From: Gordonia sp. SID5947
GTDB taxonomy: Bacteria; Actinomycetota; Actinomycetes; Mycobacteriales; Mycobacteriaceae
Reading direction: 5' to 3'
Length of the DNA: 64,000 nt
NCBI RefSeq assembly: GCF_009862785.1
Contig: NZ_WWHU01000001.1
Span: forward strand, 1,240,001 to 1,304,000
In this document: positions 38,937 through 48,433 of the stretch, in pieces
Layout: every line of letters starts with the position of its first letter
Numbering within the stretch: the first letter of the stretch is position 1
Notes under the pieces: generated by a model
The model's input: only the letters and a program-made list of their open reading frames with translations
Told to the model about the DNA's origin: nothing
The model's database searches: none
Program-made: the position numbers and the translations under genes

Positions 38937-39367
38937 CAGCCACGACCGATGCACTCGCCGCGGCAGTTGACGCGGAGAACGCGGCGATCTTCACCTACGG
39001 AGTGTCCACGGCCTTCGTCTCCGCCGCACGGCGCGACACCGTCGCCGAGTACGCCGCAGCCCACCGGGCCCGTCGCGACGAGCTCGCGGCGGCACTGGAT
39101 GCAGCCAAGGCGACGGTTCCCGAGTCGGCCGCCGGTTACACGCTGCCGCTGACCGTCGACGATTCGGTCTCGGCGGTGAAGGCACTCCTCATGGCCGAGG
39201 TCGACTGCACCGTCGCGTATCGCGCGCTCATCGAACGTGCCGAGGACGGCGCCGTCCGACGGCTCGGACTCGACGGGCTCAGCGACTCGTCGGTGCGGGC
39301 GGGCACGTGGCGGGTCGCCGTGCGGATCTCACCGGCGACGGTCGCCTTCCCCGGGCGTCCCGGCTGA
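38933..39367 (+). CDS. Ferritin-like domain protein (DUF4439)
   Basis: A 144-residue four-helix protein. Helix 1 has AVDAENAAIFTYGVST, helix 2 AEYAAAHRARRDELAAAL, and helix 3 MAEVDCTVAYRALIERA, giving the spaced Glu and His residues of ferritin-like folds. No signal peptide is visible. The ATG overlaps the upstream lipoprotein stop by four bases, so the two are made together and probably interact. Whether it binds iron is not known. It is convergent with proS. Confidence 0.88.
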   Translation: MTATTDALAAAVDAENAAIFTYGVSTAFVSAARRDTVAEYAAAHRARRDELAAALDAAKATVPESAAGYTLPLTVDDSVSAVKALLMAEVDCTVAYRALIERAEDGAVRRLGLDGLSDSSVRAGTWRVAVRISPATVAFPGRPG

Positions 39368-39382
39368 TCGTCCGCGGTCCGC

Positions 39383-41125
39383 TCAGCCGCGGGCGGCCGC
39401 AATGACCGTCGGCACGGCCTCGCCGACGGCGACCTCGGTGGTCTCGCCGGTGAACCGATCGCGAATCTCGATGGTGCCGTTGGCATAACCGCGCCCGACC
39501 ACCACGACGACGGGCATCCCGAGCAGTTCGGCATCCTTGAACTTCACGCCCGGCGATGCCTTGCGGTCGTCCAGCAGGACCGACAGCCCGGCCGCGTCGA
39601 GGTCTTCGGCCAACTGGTGCGCGCCGGCGATCGCGGCATCGTCCTTGTTGGCGATCACGAGATGCACACCGAACGGCGCGACCGACCGCGGCCACCGCAG
39701 ACCCTTCTCGTCGTGGCATTGCTCGGCGATCACCGCGACGAGCCGCGAGACCCCCACACCGTATGAACCCATGGTGAGGCGGACCGGCTTGCCGGTCTCG
39801 CCCAGGACGTCGACGTCGAAGGCGTCGGTGTACTTCTGGCCCAACTGGAAGATGTGGCCGATCTCGATGCCCTTGGCGGACACCAGTGAACCCTTGCCGT
39901 CGGGCGACGGATCACCGTCGCGCACCTCGGCCGCCTCCACCGTGCCGTCGGGTGTGAAGTCGCGACCGGCCACCAGTCCGACATAGTGTTTCCCTCGCTC
40001 GTCGGCGCCGGTGATCCACGACGTGCCGTCCACCACACGGGGGTCCACGAGATACTTGATCCCGTTGGCCGCCAGACCCTTCGGGCCGATGTACCCCTTT
40101 ACCAGGAACGGGTTCGCGGCGAAATCCTCATCGGTGAGCAACTCCACCTCGGCCGGTTCGACGGCGGCCTCGAGGCGCTTCATGTCGACATCGCGATCTC
40201 CCGGGACACCCACACCCGTGATCTCCCAATCGCCGCCCGACCGGCGAATCTTCACCATCACGTTCTTCAACGTGTCGGACGCACCGTAGGTCGACTCGAG
40301 GGTCGCGTTCGCCCACTGCACGAGCGTCTCGATGGTCGGCGTGTCCGGCGTGTCGTGTACCTCGGCCGCGGGCAGACCGTCGAACGGGATCGACTCGGGT
40401 GCGGGTGTGACGACCGCCTCGACGTTTGCCGCATAGCCCGATTCGATGCATCGCACGAATGTGTCCTCGCCCACCTCGCTCTCCGCGAGGAACTCCTCGG
40501 ACGCGCTGCCCCCCATCGCCCCAGATGTCGCGGCGACGATCACGTAGCGGACCTCGAGGCGGCGGAAGATCTTCTGATACGCCTCCCGGTGGGCGTTGTA
40601 GGACGCCTTGAGACCGTCGTCGTCGAGATCGAAGGAGTAGGCGTCCTTCATGACGAACTCGCGGCCGCGCAGGATGCCGGCACGGGGCCGCTCTTCGTCC
40701 CGATACTTTGTCTGGATCTGGTAGAGGATGACCGGCAGATCTTTGTACGACGAATACTCGCCCTTGACCAGCTGGGTGAACAACTCCTCGTGCGTCGGGC
40801 CGAGCAGCATGTCCGCGCCCTTGCGGTCCTTGAGCCGAAACAGGCTGTCGCCATACTCGGTCCACCGGCCCGTGGACTCATAGGGGTCGCGCGGCAGCAG
40901 CGCGGGCAGCAGGATCTCCTGCGCACCGATCGCAGTCATCTCCTCCCGAACGACGTTCTCGACCGCCTTGAGCACGCGCAGCCCCAATGGCAGCCAGCTG
41001 TAGACGCCGGGGGCGGTGCGGCGGACGTAACCCGCCCGGACCAGCAGTTTGTGGCTGGGCACCTCGGCGTCGGCCGGATCGTCGCGGAGAGTGCGCAGGA
41101 ACAGGGTCGACATCCGTGTGATCAC
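39383..41125 (-). CDS. proS: Proline--tRNA ligase
   Basis: Class II synthetase charging tRNA-Pro. It is 580 residues, the long bacterial form with an editing (INS) domain in the middle. Motifs: [19 protein letters not shown] (motif 1), [30 protein letters not shown] (motif 2), [14 protein letters not shown] (motif 3), and an anticodon-binding C-terminus ([16 protein letters not shown]). The start is GTG at 41125 (VITRMSTLF), preceded by TAAGGT and 7 bases; an internal ATG at 41113 is the alternative. It is divergent from yaaA. Confidence 0.97.
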   Translation of the reverse strand: MITRMSTLFLRTLRDDPADAEVPSHKLLVRAGYVRRTAPGVYSWLPLGLRVLKAVENVVREEMTAIGAQEILLPALLPRDPYESTGRWTEYGDSLFRLKDRKGADMLLGPTHEELFTQLVKGEYSSYKDLPVILYQIQTKYRDEERPRAGILRGREFVMKDAYSFDLDDDGLKASYNAHREAYQKIFRRLEVRYVIVAATSGAMGGSASEEFLAESEVGEDTFVRCIESGYAANVEAVVTPAPESIPFDGLPAAEVHDTPDTPTIETLVQWANATLESTYGASDTLKNVMVKIRRSGGDWEITGVGVPGDRDVDMKRLEAAVEPAEVELLTDEDFAANPFLVKGYIGPKGLAANGIKYLVDPRVVDGTSWITGADERGKHYVGLVAGRDFTPDGTVEAAEVRDGDPSPDGKGSLVSAKGIEIGHIFQLGQKYTDAFDVDVLGETGKPVRLTMGSYGVGVSRLVAVIAEQCHDEKGLRWPRSVAPFGVHLVIANKDDAAIAGAHQLAEDLDAAGLSVLLDDRKASPGVKFKDAELLGMPVVVVVGRGYANGTIEIRDRFTGETTEVAVGEAVPTVIAAARG

Positions 41126-41132
41126 GGGGTTC

Positions 41133-41138
41133 ACCTTA
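41133..41138 (-). promoter_or_regulatory. -10-like hexamer TAAGGT for proS
   Basis: TAAGGT, 7 bases, then the GTG at 41125. It favours GTG over the ATG four codons downstream. Confidence 0.55.
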
Positions 41139-41203
41139 GTCGGGAGCCTCAGGGCACAGCCTTGCGGCATGGGACTGTTCCCGGCCCGACCGTCCCGCAC
41201 CGA

Positions 41204-41209
41204 TAAGGT
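41204..41209 (+). promoter_or_regulatory. -10-like hexamer TAAGGT for yaaA
   Basis: TAAGGT, 6 bases, then GTG at 41216. It is identical to the hexamer of the divergent proS promoter, about 65 bases away. Confidence 0.55.
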
Positions 41210-41215
41210 GTTGCG

Positions 41216-41956
41216 GTGCTCGTCATCCTGCCTCCCTCCGAGACCAAATCCGACGGCGGGCGAGGCGCTCCACTGGATCTGGACACCCTGTCGTTCACCG
41301 ACCTGAATCCGATCCGCAAGCGCATCGCGGAGGCGATCGTCGATCTGGCAGGCGACCTCGACGCCAGCCGGGAGGCGCTCGGACTCGGCCGCACCCAGCT
41401 CTCTGAGATCGACCGCAACGCGGACCTCTGGCTCGCGCCTACCCGACCCGCGATCGAGCGCTATACGGGCGTGCTCTACGACGCGCTCGACCATGGATCG
41501 CTGACCCGCGCCGGTAAGACCAAGGCCGCCGACCGCCTCGCCGTCGGCTCGGCCTTGTTCGGAGTGGTTCGCGCACCGGACCGGATCCCTGCGTACCGCT
41601 TGTCGGGCGGGTCGAAGCTCCCGGGCATGCCGACCTTGGCGTCCGTGTGGAAGCCAGACCTGTCCGCGGCCCTCGAGGGCGTCGGCGATTTCGTGGTCGA
41701 CCTACGGTCCGGCATCTACCAACAGCTCGGCCCGATTCGGGGGGCGGTGACGGCCACGGTCGTCACCGAGGGGGCTGACGGTGCCCGAAAGGTGGTCAGC
41801 CACTTCAACAAGCACTACAAGGGACTGATGGCCCGCGAGCTGGTGCGGACCCGACGAAACGTACGGGACATCGACACGCTGGCCGCGGTATTGGCCGACG
41901 CCGGTCAGCGGGTGGAGATCGCCGACGCCCACACGATCGTCGTCGTCACCGATTGA
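41216..41956 (+). CDS. yaaA: Peroxide stress protein YaaA
   Basis: DUF328/YaaA protein of 246 residues. The N-terminal [41 protein letters not shown] and the basic [17 protein letters not shown] are family marks. E. coli YaaA limits free iron and binds DNA during peroxide stress; the actinobacterial role is assumed similar. The GTG at 41216 follows a TAAGGT leaderless-type promoter. It is convergent with the PNPOx-like gene. Confidence 0.93.
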   Translation: MLVILPPSETKSDGGRGAPLDLDTLSFTDLNPIRKRIAEAIVDLAGDLDASREALGLGRTQLSEIDRNADLWLAPTRPAIERYTGVLYDALDHGSLTRAGKTKAADRLAVGSALFGVVRAPDRIPAYRLSGGSKLPGMPTLASVWKPDLSAALEGVGDFVVDLRSGIYQQLGPIRGAVTATVVTEGADGARKVVSHFNKHYKGLMARELVRTRRNVRDIDTLAAVLADAGQRVEIADAHTIVVVTD

Positions 41957-41960
41957 CCGG

Positions 41961-41978
41961 CACGTTCAGTCGAACGTG
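41961..41978. terminator. Short hairpin between convergent yaaA and PNPOx genes
   Basis: CACGTTC and GAACGTG form a perfect 7-bp stem with a 4-base loop. It starts five bases after the yaaA stop and overlaps the PNPOx-like stop. A weak bidirectional terminator is possible. Confidence 0.4.
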
Positions 41979-42496
41979 AACCGGGTGGCACCACCCGGAG
42001 CCACCGTCAGCAACGCAGTGGCCGCGTGCGCAGTGACGCGGTAGACGTGCCAGGGCGGTGGGCCCGCCGACGGGGCGCTGAGATCCGCGGTCAGCGCGAT
42101 CCCGCTCTCGTCGACGCGACACGGCCAGTCGACAGCCCACAGGACGGCCAGATCGGCGACGACGTCGGGGTCTGCGACGCGGTGCGCCTCCCCCTCGACG
42201 ACGAGGTCGTATTCGCCCATCGCGAGCGACATCGTGCATCTGGGATCGCGGGCCACGTTGCGTCCCTTGCGGGTGGCAGCGCCCGTCTCGAACCACAGCG
42301 CACCGTCATGCCAGAGCGCACCCACCCCGGCCACGTGAGGACGTCCGTCGGCGTCGATGGTCGCCAGCCACCACGTGTGGCGGTCGGGTCCGCCGGTCCC
42401 GGGCACCTGTGACACGCCCTCGTCGAGTCGCGCGGCGATCGGGTCCCAATCGAGCTCCGCGAGTTCGTACAGGTCCGCCAGATTCTTCGTCCTCAT
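41966..42496 (-). CDS. Pyridoxamine 5'-phosphate oxidase-like (split-barrel) flavoprotein
   Basis: A 176-residue split beta-barrel protein. Marks are WLATIDADGRPHVAGVGALWHDGALWFETG and KGRNVARDPRCTMSLA, typical of FMN/F420-binding PNPOx-like oxidoreductases common in mycolata. The true cofactor (FMN, F420 or heme) cannot be read from sequence. ATG at 42496 is used, without a strong ribosome binding site. It lies 69 bases after the frameshifted MFS gene on the same strand and is convergent with yaaA. Confidence 0.85.
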   Translation of the reverse strand: MRTKNLADLYELAELDWDPIAARLDEGVSQVPGTGGPDRHTWWLATIDADGRPHVAGVGALWHDGALWFETGAATRKGRNVARDPRCTMSLAMGEYDLVVEGEAHRVADPDVVADLAVLWAVDWPCRVDESGIALTADLSAPSAGPPPWHVYRVTAHAATALLTVAPGGATRFTFD

Positions 42497-42565
42497 ACAA
42501 GGGATGACCGGCTCTTCGGAGAAAAGTCATCGTCTCCGGTCGTGGCCGGGCTTCGCCTCCGTCGA

Positions 42566-44076
42566 TCAGTGCTCGTCGACGTCGAGAGACGCGTTCGCGG
42601 CCTCCTGGGCGGCTTGCCCTTCGGCCACTTCCTCGGGGGTGAACCGCATGAAGAGCACTACGACCGCGGCGAGCACCGCGATGCCCGCACAGCAAGCGAA
42701 CGCGAGGCCGTATCCACTCGCCTGGGCAGCCAGCTCGGTCGGGTTCATCTCCTCGACAGGACGGGTGGTCCCGCCCTCCGACAATGCCCGTGATGTGACG
42801 GCGGCACCGACGGCGACGAGTCCGATGGCTCCACCGAGATTCTGCGCGACCTGTGCGAGCGCGGTGAGCGGGCCGATCTCGGTCGGCCCGACACCCGCCA
42901 CCACGGCCAGCGTGAGGGGGATGACCGCGAAACCGACACCGAATCCGATGACGACGACGGGTAGCGCGATGCTCGGGAAGTATCCGGGGGTACCGGTGGC
43001 GATCGACGACGCGTACAGACAGCCCGCGAGGATGATCGCGCCGCCCACCAGCACCAGCCATCGCGGCTGGATCATCAAGGCAAGTTTCGAGGCGATCGCG
43101 GCGGCCACCCCGAGCCCGAATGCGAACGGGACGACGGCGAGTCCGCTCTGGATCGGCGAGTACTTGAGGATGCCTTGCAGGTACAGGGAGATGAACACCG
43201 CCATGCACATCATGATCATGCTGGCCAGGAAGATCGCGGCCAGCGCGGCAACGCGATTGCGGTTCTCGAAGATGACAAACGGCAGGATCGGGTTGCTGGC
43301 CCGCCGCTCCACGAAGACGAAGGCGATCAGCGCAAGTGCGCCCAGGATGAACGAGCCGACGACGACCGGGCGGGCCCACCCGCTCGGGCCCTCGTTGACC
43401 GCGAGCACCAGCAACGAGCAGCCGAGGGTCGCGAGGATCGCCCCCGGCACGTCCAGCGAGAGTCGCTCACCTTGGGACTCGCGGAGTACCGCGAGTGCGC
43501 CTGCGGCGACGAGCACCCCGATCGGCACATTGATCAAGAACACCAGCCGCCACGACACCTGCGTGAGGACCCCGCCGAGGATCAGACCGGCGACGGACCC
43601 GACGCCGGTCATCGCGGCGTAGATCGCAAACGCCTGACTGCGGGCCTTACCCGGGGCAAACGTGGTCGCGACCAGCGCCATCGCGGTCGGTGCGGCGATG
43701 GCGGCCGACGCGCCCTGCAAGGCGCGACCGATGATCAGGCTCGGTTCGTTCCACGCGAGACCGCACAACAGGGATGTCGCGGTGAACGCGACCACGCCGA
43801 TGATGAACATCCGCTTGCGACCGAAGGTGTCGCCGAGCCGCCCGCCGAGCAACATCAGCCCCCGAAGGCGAGCACATAGCTGCTGATGATCCAGTTCGCG
43901 CCGGATTCGGACAGTTGCAGTCCGTCACGGATTCGCGGCAGCGCCAGCGCCGCGACGGTGCCGTCGAGGACCATCAGCAGTTGCATCCCGCTGAGGACGA
44001 TGATCGCCGGACCGAAGACGTTGCGGTATTCCGGCACGGCGGTGTGCCCGGGGCTCGACGTTTCCGGTGCGGACAT
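42566..44076 (-). pseudogene. DHA2-type MFS transporter, split by a one-base frameshift
   Basis: Drug:H+ antiporter-like permease of about 503 residues if the frame is restored. The first part (44076 to 43855, MSAPETSSPG...) holds TM1 and ends SSYVLAFGG-stop. The second part (43855 to 42566, 429 residues) starts MLLGGRLGDTFGRKR, the usual loop 2-3 motif A, and holds the remaining helices. Intact relatives read LAFGGLMLLGGRLGD: adding one base to GGGGGC exactly restores this. The stop and restart overlap (TGATG), so two polypeptides could be made, but one permease split after TM1 is unlikely to work. A sequencing error is the main alternative. Confidence 0.85.
43855..43863 (-). other. Frameshift site in MFS gene
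   Basis: The minus strand reads TTC GGG GGC TGA TG. A -1 shift, or one extra base, gives TTC GGG GGG CTG ATG and continues the transporter. The lesion lies at a run of five G. Confidence 0.85.
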
Positions 44077-44084
44077 AAAGCCCG

Positions 44085-44090
44085 ACGCTA
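44085..44090 (-). promoter_or_regulatory. -10-like hexamer TAGCGT for MFS gene
   Basis: TAGCGT, 8 bases, then ATG at 44076. It supports that start over the longer frame to 44115. Confidence 0.4.
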
Positions 44091-44188
44091 CCGCCCCCGG
44101 AGTGGAATATGCCAATCGCCATTGGCCAGATGACGGGCGTCGCCGGAGGGTCGGATGTCAGGGACAGACGTCCAGGTCGGCCAGGTCG

Positions 44189-45421
44189 TCAGGGCATGGC
44201 GTCGGTGAAACCGGCAACGTCGCCGATCACCACGATCGCCGGCGGACGCAGATCCTGCTCCCGGGCGGTGGCGGCCGCGTTGACCAGGTCGGTCCGCAGC
44301 ACACGTTGAGTGGGCAGGGATCCGTTCTCGATCATCGCAACCGGCGTCTGCGGCGGCTTTCCGCCCGCGAGCAGTGCGTCGGCGAACACGTCGACCCGTT
44401 CGACCGCCATCATCAGCACCAGGGTGCCCCGCAGGCGCGCGACAGCAGACCAATCGATCAGCGAATCGGGGTGGCCGGGCGGGACGTGCCCGGAGGCGAT
44501 GACCACCTCATGGGTGACACCGCGATGGGTGACCGGGATGCCCGCCGATGCCGGCGCGGCGATCGGACTGCTGATACCCGGGACGACGGTGACCGGCACC
44601 CCGGCCTCGACGCACGCCTGGACCTCTTCGAATCCGCGACCGTAGACATATGGATCGCCGCCCTTGAGTCGGACCACGAACTTCCCGGCCCTGGCCCGAT
44701 CCACCAGCACGGCGTTGATGGCCTCTTGTTTCATCGCGCGCCCATAGGGCACCTTCGCGGCGTCGACGATCTCGACCTGCGGCCCCAGCTCGGCGAGCAG
44801 CTGGGGCGGCGCCAGGCGGTCGGCCACCACCACGTCGGCTGCCTGTAGGAGCTTCTGACCCCGCACGGTGATCAGGTCCGGATCGCCCGGCCCGCCACCG
44901 ACCAGCGCGACGCCCGGCGGGTGGGGCGCATCGTCGGCGACGGTCAGCGACCCCTCCGCCAGGGCGCGGCCGATCGCCGCGCGCAAGGCAGCCGACTGAC
45001 GGTGGTCTCCACCTGCGAGGACCCCGAACTGGAGATCCCGATGCCGACCGGAAGCCGGTGTGACTGCCGTGCCGAATCGCGCATCGTCGGTACGGACGCA
45101 GAACGTGTGACGGGCCTCGGCGTCGGCGACGACCCGCGCGTTGACCTCTGGATCGTCGGTGCAAGCCATCACGTACCAGGCCCCGTCGAGATCGGTCTCC
45201 CGATATGCGCGGCGGTCCACCGTGACACCGGGAGTCGATTCGACCGCGGGAGTCGGGTCGATCGCCACGACATGCACCCGTGCCCCTGCGGCGACGAGAT
45301 TCGGCAGACGCCGTTGGGCCACCGATCCCCCGCCGACGAGAACGACCTTGCGACCGATCAGATCGAGGCCGACAAGGTAGTGACCGCCCGACGAGCCGTC
45401 TGCGGATGCTGGTGCCGACAT
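44189..45421 (-). CDS. cysG: Siroheme synthase CysG (uroporphyrinogen-III methyltransferase plus precorrin-2 dehydrogenase)
   Basis: Methylates uroporphyrinogen III twice with SAM and oxidises precorrin-2, feeding siroheme and cobalamin synthesis. It is 410 residues. The N-terminal NAD domain (RKVVLVGGGSVAQRRLPNL) is CysG-like. The C-terminal methyltransferase has VGGGPGDPDLIT, GKFVVRLKGGDPYVYGRGFEE and VVPGISSPIAAPASAGIPVTHR. TAGGCT lies 8 bases before ATG 45421, supporting that start over a longer frame. It is divergent from the acyl-CoA ligase; M. tuberculosis has cysG (Rv2847c) next to cobB-cobO. Confidence 0.94.
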   Translation of the reverse strand: MSAPASADGSSGGHYLVGLDLIGRKVVLVGGGSVAQRRLPNLVAAGARVHVVAIDPTPAVESTPGVTVDRRAYRETDLDGAWYVMACTDDPEVNARVVADAEARHTFCVRTDDARFGTAVTPASGRHRDLQFGVLAGGDHRQSAALRAAIGRALAEGSLTVADDAPHPPGVALVGGGPGDPDLITVRGQKLLQAADVVVADRLAPPQLLAELGPQVEIVDAAKVPYGRAMKQEAINAVLVDRARAGKFVVRLKGGDPYVYGRGFEEVQACVEAGVPVTVVPGISSPIAAPASAGIPVTHRGVTHEVVIASGHVPPGHPDSLIDWSAVARLRGTLVLMMAVERVDVFADALLAGGKPPQTPVAMIENGSLPTQRVLRTDLVNAAATAREQDLRPPAIVVIGDVAGFTDAMP

Positions 45422-45429
45422 GAGCCACG

Positions 45430-45435
45430 AGCCTA
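45430..45435 (-). promoter_or_regulatory. -10-like hexamer TAGGCT for cysG
   Basis: TAGGCT, 8 bases, then ATG at 45421. The same hexamer precedes ribF and pptH. Confidence 0.45.
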
Positions 45436-45569
45436 CCGTCCGGACCACGGCCGTTCGCGGTGAGGACGGCGCTCCGGTCACCGGGCCTGTCGTGCCGTCC
45501 GAACGACGCGAACACGGTGATACGTTGCGGGGCACCGTCACGTAACCGACGTCACAAAGGGGTGGACCG

Positions 45570-47234
45570 ATGACGAAACCGTCGACCACGACGACGATCG
45601 CCGATCTGCTCGCCGCGCGCGCCGACGATCCGGGCACCGCACTGTTGTCGGGTGACGACGCGTGGACGTGGCGGGAGTTCGTCGCGGAGTCGACCGTACG
45701 GGCCGCAGCGCTGCGCGAACTGTCCCGCGACGCGTCCGGCCCGTGGCACGTCGGCATCCTGATGGACAACGACCCCGAGTACCTGTTCCTCATCGCCGGT
45801 GCCGCGCTTGCCGGGGTGACCGTGGTCGGTGTCAATCCGACCCGCCGCGGCGCCGAACTCGCCGCCGACGTCGCACGGACGGACTGTGGACTGATCGTCG
45901 TCGGGGCCTCGCGCCGTGAGTTGGTAGCCGACTGCGGCGACGTCGAGATACTCGACACCGCTTCCACGGCCTACGCCGCTGTACTCGACGAGCATCGTCA
46001 CGCTCGTATCGACGATTTCCGCGCCTTCCGGGGCGTCAATCACGACCTGTTGCTGCTGTTCACCTCGGGGTCGACGGGCGCGCCGAAAGCAGTGATCTGC
46101 AGTTCGGCACGGCTCGCGGCGATCGGCGAACTCAATGTTCGCGGCCTCGGCCGCGACGATGTCGCTTACAGCGCGATGCCGCTCTTCCATGGCAACGCAC
46201 TGATGAGCGCCTGGGCGCCGATTCTCGCCCATGGCGGCACGTTCGCGATCCGTCCCCGGTTCAGCGCCTCCGGGTTTCTCCCCGATGTGCGGCGTTTCGG
46301 CGCCACGTTCTTCAACTACGTGGGCCGGTCGCTGACCTATATCCTGGCGCAACCCGAGTCTTCCGACGAGTCGCGCACCGACCTCCGGCTCGGCTTCGGG
46401 ACCGAGGCGTCTGCCGTCGACCGCGAGGAATTCACGCGGCGGTTCAACTGCCGGATCATCGAGTCCTACGGTTCCTCCGAGGGGGTATGCGTCATCCTGC
46501 GTGACCCCGACACCCCGCCCGGGGCCCTCGGGGCCCCCCGGACCGAGATGGGCCTGGAGATCCTGCACAACGATGGGACTCCATGTCGTGCAGCAATTTT
46601 CGACGTGAACGGCATCATGACCAACGCCGAGGACGCAATCGGCGAGATCGTCGCGCGCGGCGGCGGCGCCCGATTCGAGGGCTACTACAACAACCCCGAC
46701 GCCACCGCCGAGAAGATCCGCGACGGCGACTACTGGTCGGGCGACCTCGCATACCGGGACAGCGCGGGCGTCTTCTGGTTCGCCGGGCGCACCGGTGACT
46801 GGATTCGCGTCGACTCCGAGAACTTCGCCACCGCGCCACTCGAACGGATCGTATCCAGGTTCCCCGGTCCCCGAGGTGTTGCCGCTTACGGCATCCCTGA
46901 TCCCCGCACCGGCGACCGGGTGATGATCGCCCTGGAGATGGCCGCCGATGACTTCGACCCAGATACCTTCGCCGAGTTCCTTTCCGCACAGCCCGATCTC
47001 GGAACCAAGTGGACGCCGTCGTTGGTACGACTGACCTCTGCACTCCCCCTGACCGCCACCCGCAAACTGGACAAGCCCGCATTGCGACGTGCGGCCTGGG
47101 CCACCGACGATCCGATCTTCGAGTTCCGTGACGGCGACTACCACCCGTTCGACGCCCGCCGGGCCGACGAGCTCGCCGACGAATTCCGCAAACACGGTCG
47201 GGCAGAACTTCTTCCGCAGGCGCGGGCGGTCTGA
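45570..47234 (+). CDS. Fatty-acyl-CoA ligase (AMP-binding, FadD-like)
   Basis: ATP-dependent activation of a carboxylic acid to acyl-CoA via acyl-adenylate. It is 554 residues. The P-loop-like motif is LLLLFTSGSTGAPKAV, the adenylate motif is IIESYGSSEG, and the hinge region is YWSGDLAYRDSAGVFWFAGRTGDWIRVDSENF. The C-terminal lysine motif is TRKLDKPALR. The chain-length range cannot be deduced; it resembles FadD-type very-long-chain/bile-acid type synthetases. AAGGGG precedes ATG 45570. It stands alone between cysG and the desaturase. Confidence 0.92.
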   Translation: MTKPSTTTTIADLLAARADDPGTALLSGDDAWTWREFVAESTVRAAALRELSRDASGPWHVGILMDNDPEYLFLIAGAALAGVTVVGVNPTRRGAELAADVARTDCGLIVVGASRRELVADCGDVEILDTASTAYAAVLDEHRHARIDDFRAFRGVNHDLLLLFTSGSTGAPKAVICSSARLAAIGELNVRGLGRDDVAYSAMPLFHGNALMSAWAPILAHGGTFAIRPRFSASGFLPDVRRFGATFFNYVGRSLTYILAQPESSDESRTDLRLGFGTEASAVDREEFTRRFNCRIIESYGSSEGVCVILRDPDTPPGALGAPRTEMGLEILHNDGTPCRAAIFDVNGIMTNAEDAIGEIVARGGGARFEGYYNNPDATAEKIRDGDYWSGDLAYRDSAGVFWFAGRTGDWIRVDSENFATAPLERIVSRFPGPRGVAAYGIPDPRTGDRVMIALEMAADDFDPDTFAEFLSAQPDLGTKWTPSLVRLTSALPLTATRKLDKPALRRAAWATDDPIFEFRDGDYHPFDARRADELADEFRKHGRAELLPQARAV

Positions 47235-47258
47235 CGGAGTCGCCGACCGACCGGCCCG

Positions 47259-48266
47259 TCAGCGCTCGACGACTCCGCCTGCCCTGGCCTGCTGTCGGAG
47301 CAGAGCGCGCTCACGGGATTCCTCGAACCTGCGCACCTTGACGGTCATCTCTCCCAGAAAGCCGTCGAGCAGTTCCCGATAGTGCTCACCGAGCGGACCG
47401 AAGTCGTCGCGTTCGAAGATCCGCCACTTGCGCAGCACGGGCATCACCACCTCCGACATGTGCTGTGGCAGATCGTAGATACCGCCCTTGGCGATCAGAA
47501 CCGCATTGCGGCGGAAGTTGGGCATCGTCGCGCCGGGCATCTGGAAATTCGAGACGATGCCGTAGATGGCGGCCATCGCCTGATCCGGGACGAGGTCGAG
47601 CGCACCGTCGACGATGTTGCGGTAGAAGAGCATGTGCAGGTTCTCGTCCGCGGCGACGCGCTGCAACATGCGGTCCGCGATCGGGTCACCGCAGGCCTTG
47701 CCGGTGTTGCGATGTGAAACCCGGGTGGCGAGTTCCTGAAAGCTGACATAGCTGACGGCGTAGAGCATGTCGAAGCTGTGATCTCGCTGACCGTCGTCCT
47801 CGGGCAACGGGTTGAAGCCGTGCGTCATGTGCTGCATCCGGATGTGCTCCAACTCCACCGGATCCACGCCGCGGGTGACCACGAGATAGTCGCGCATCAC
47901 CACCGAGTGACGCATCTCCTCGGCAGTCCAGCGACCCACCCAGAAGCCCCAGGCGTCGTCGAGACTGAAGTTGTCGGCGATCACGCGGTGATATGACGGC
48001 AGGTTGTCCTCGGTCAGGAGGTTGGTGATCATGGCAGCCTTGGCCGTCTCCGACAGCGCGGACTGCGACGGATCCCAGTCCGCGCCGCCGAGCGCGGCGA
48101 AGTTGCGGCCGTCGTCCCACGGGACGTAGTCGTGGGGATGCCAGTCCCTGGTCATCGTCATGTGTCGCTCGACCTCGGTCTCGCAGACCGGGAGCAACTC
48201 CCGCAACAGGTCCGATCCGGTCATCGAAGTCTCTGGGCTCGCCGGTGAACTGATCAGGCTGGTCAT
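47259..48266 (-). CDS. Acyl-ACP desaturase (DesA-like, di-iron)
   Basis: O2- and ferredoxin-dependent desaturase introducing a double bond into acyl-ACP, soluble. It is 335 residues. Di-iron ligands lie in LLTEDNLPSYHR, TAEEMRHSVVMRDY and AADENLHMLFYR (Glu and ExxH pairs). M. tuberculosis DesA1/DesA2 are related and act in mycolic acid synthesis. GAGGGAGAG precedes ATG 48266. Its promoter region faces the DosR-like gene and holds a DosR-like half-site, so oxygen control is possible. It is convergent with the acyl-CoA ligase. Confidence 0.93.
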   Translation of the reverse strand: MTSLISSPASPETSMTGSDLLRELLPVCETEVERHMTMTRDWHPHDYVPWDDGRNFAALGGADWDPSQSALSETAKAAMITNLLTEDNLPSYHRVIADNFSLDDAWGFWVGRWTAEEMRHSVVMRDYLVVTRGVDPVELEHIRMQHMTHGFNPLPEDDGQRDHSFDMLYAVSYVSFQELATRVSHRNTGKACGDPIADRMLQRVAADENLHMLFYRNIVDGALDLVPDQAMAAIYGIVSNFQMPGATMPNFRRNAVLIAKGGIYDLPQHMSEVVMPVLRKWRIFERDDFGPLGEHYRELLDGFLGEMTVKVRRFEESRERALLRQQARAGGVVER

Positions 48267-48347
48267 CGCTCTCCCTCATGGGTCGCACTTGCTGTCCGCA
48301 CATCGCGGATGTGAACCAACTCTGCGCGTCCGACGTCGTCACCACGT

Positions 48348-48364
48348 GAGCACTAAGTCCCGGA
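48348..48364. promoter_or_regulatory. DosR-box-like half-site
   Basis: On the minus strand the sequence reads TCCGGGACTTAGTGCTC. The left half matches the mycobacterial DosR consensus TTSGGGACTWWAGTCCCSAA (GGGACTTA), while the right half is degenerate. It lies about 70 bases upstream of the regulator gene and about 82 bases upstream of the desaturase ATG. Confidence 0.4.
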
Positions 48365-48420
48365 TCCACTGGGTCTCAGGTCGTCAAAGCTCATGTCCGC
48401 CGTGTCGTCTGGACCTGCGG

Positions 48421-48426
48421 TACCGT
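48421..48426 (+). promoter_or_regulatory. -10-like hexamer TACCGT for the response regulator
   Basis: TACCGT, 7 bases, then ATG at 48434. It predicts a leaderless mRNA for the DosR-like gene. Confidence 0.5.
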
Positions 48427-48433
48427 CGACTGC

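Noticed and set aside
45552..47195. 547-codon open frame on the minus strand
   Set aside because: Antisense to the acyl-CoA ligase, which has all adenylation motifs.
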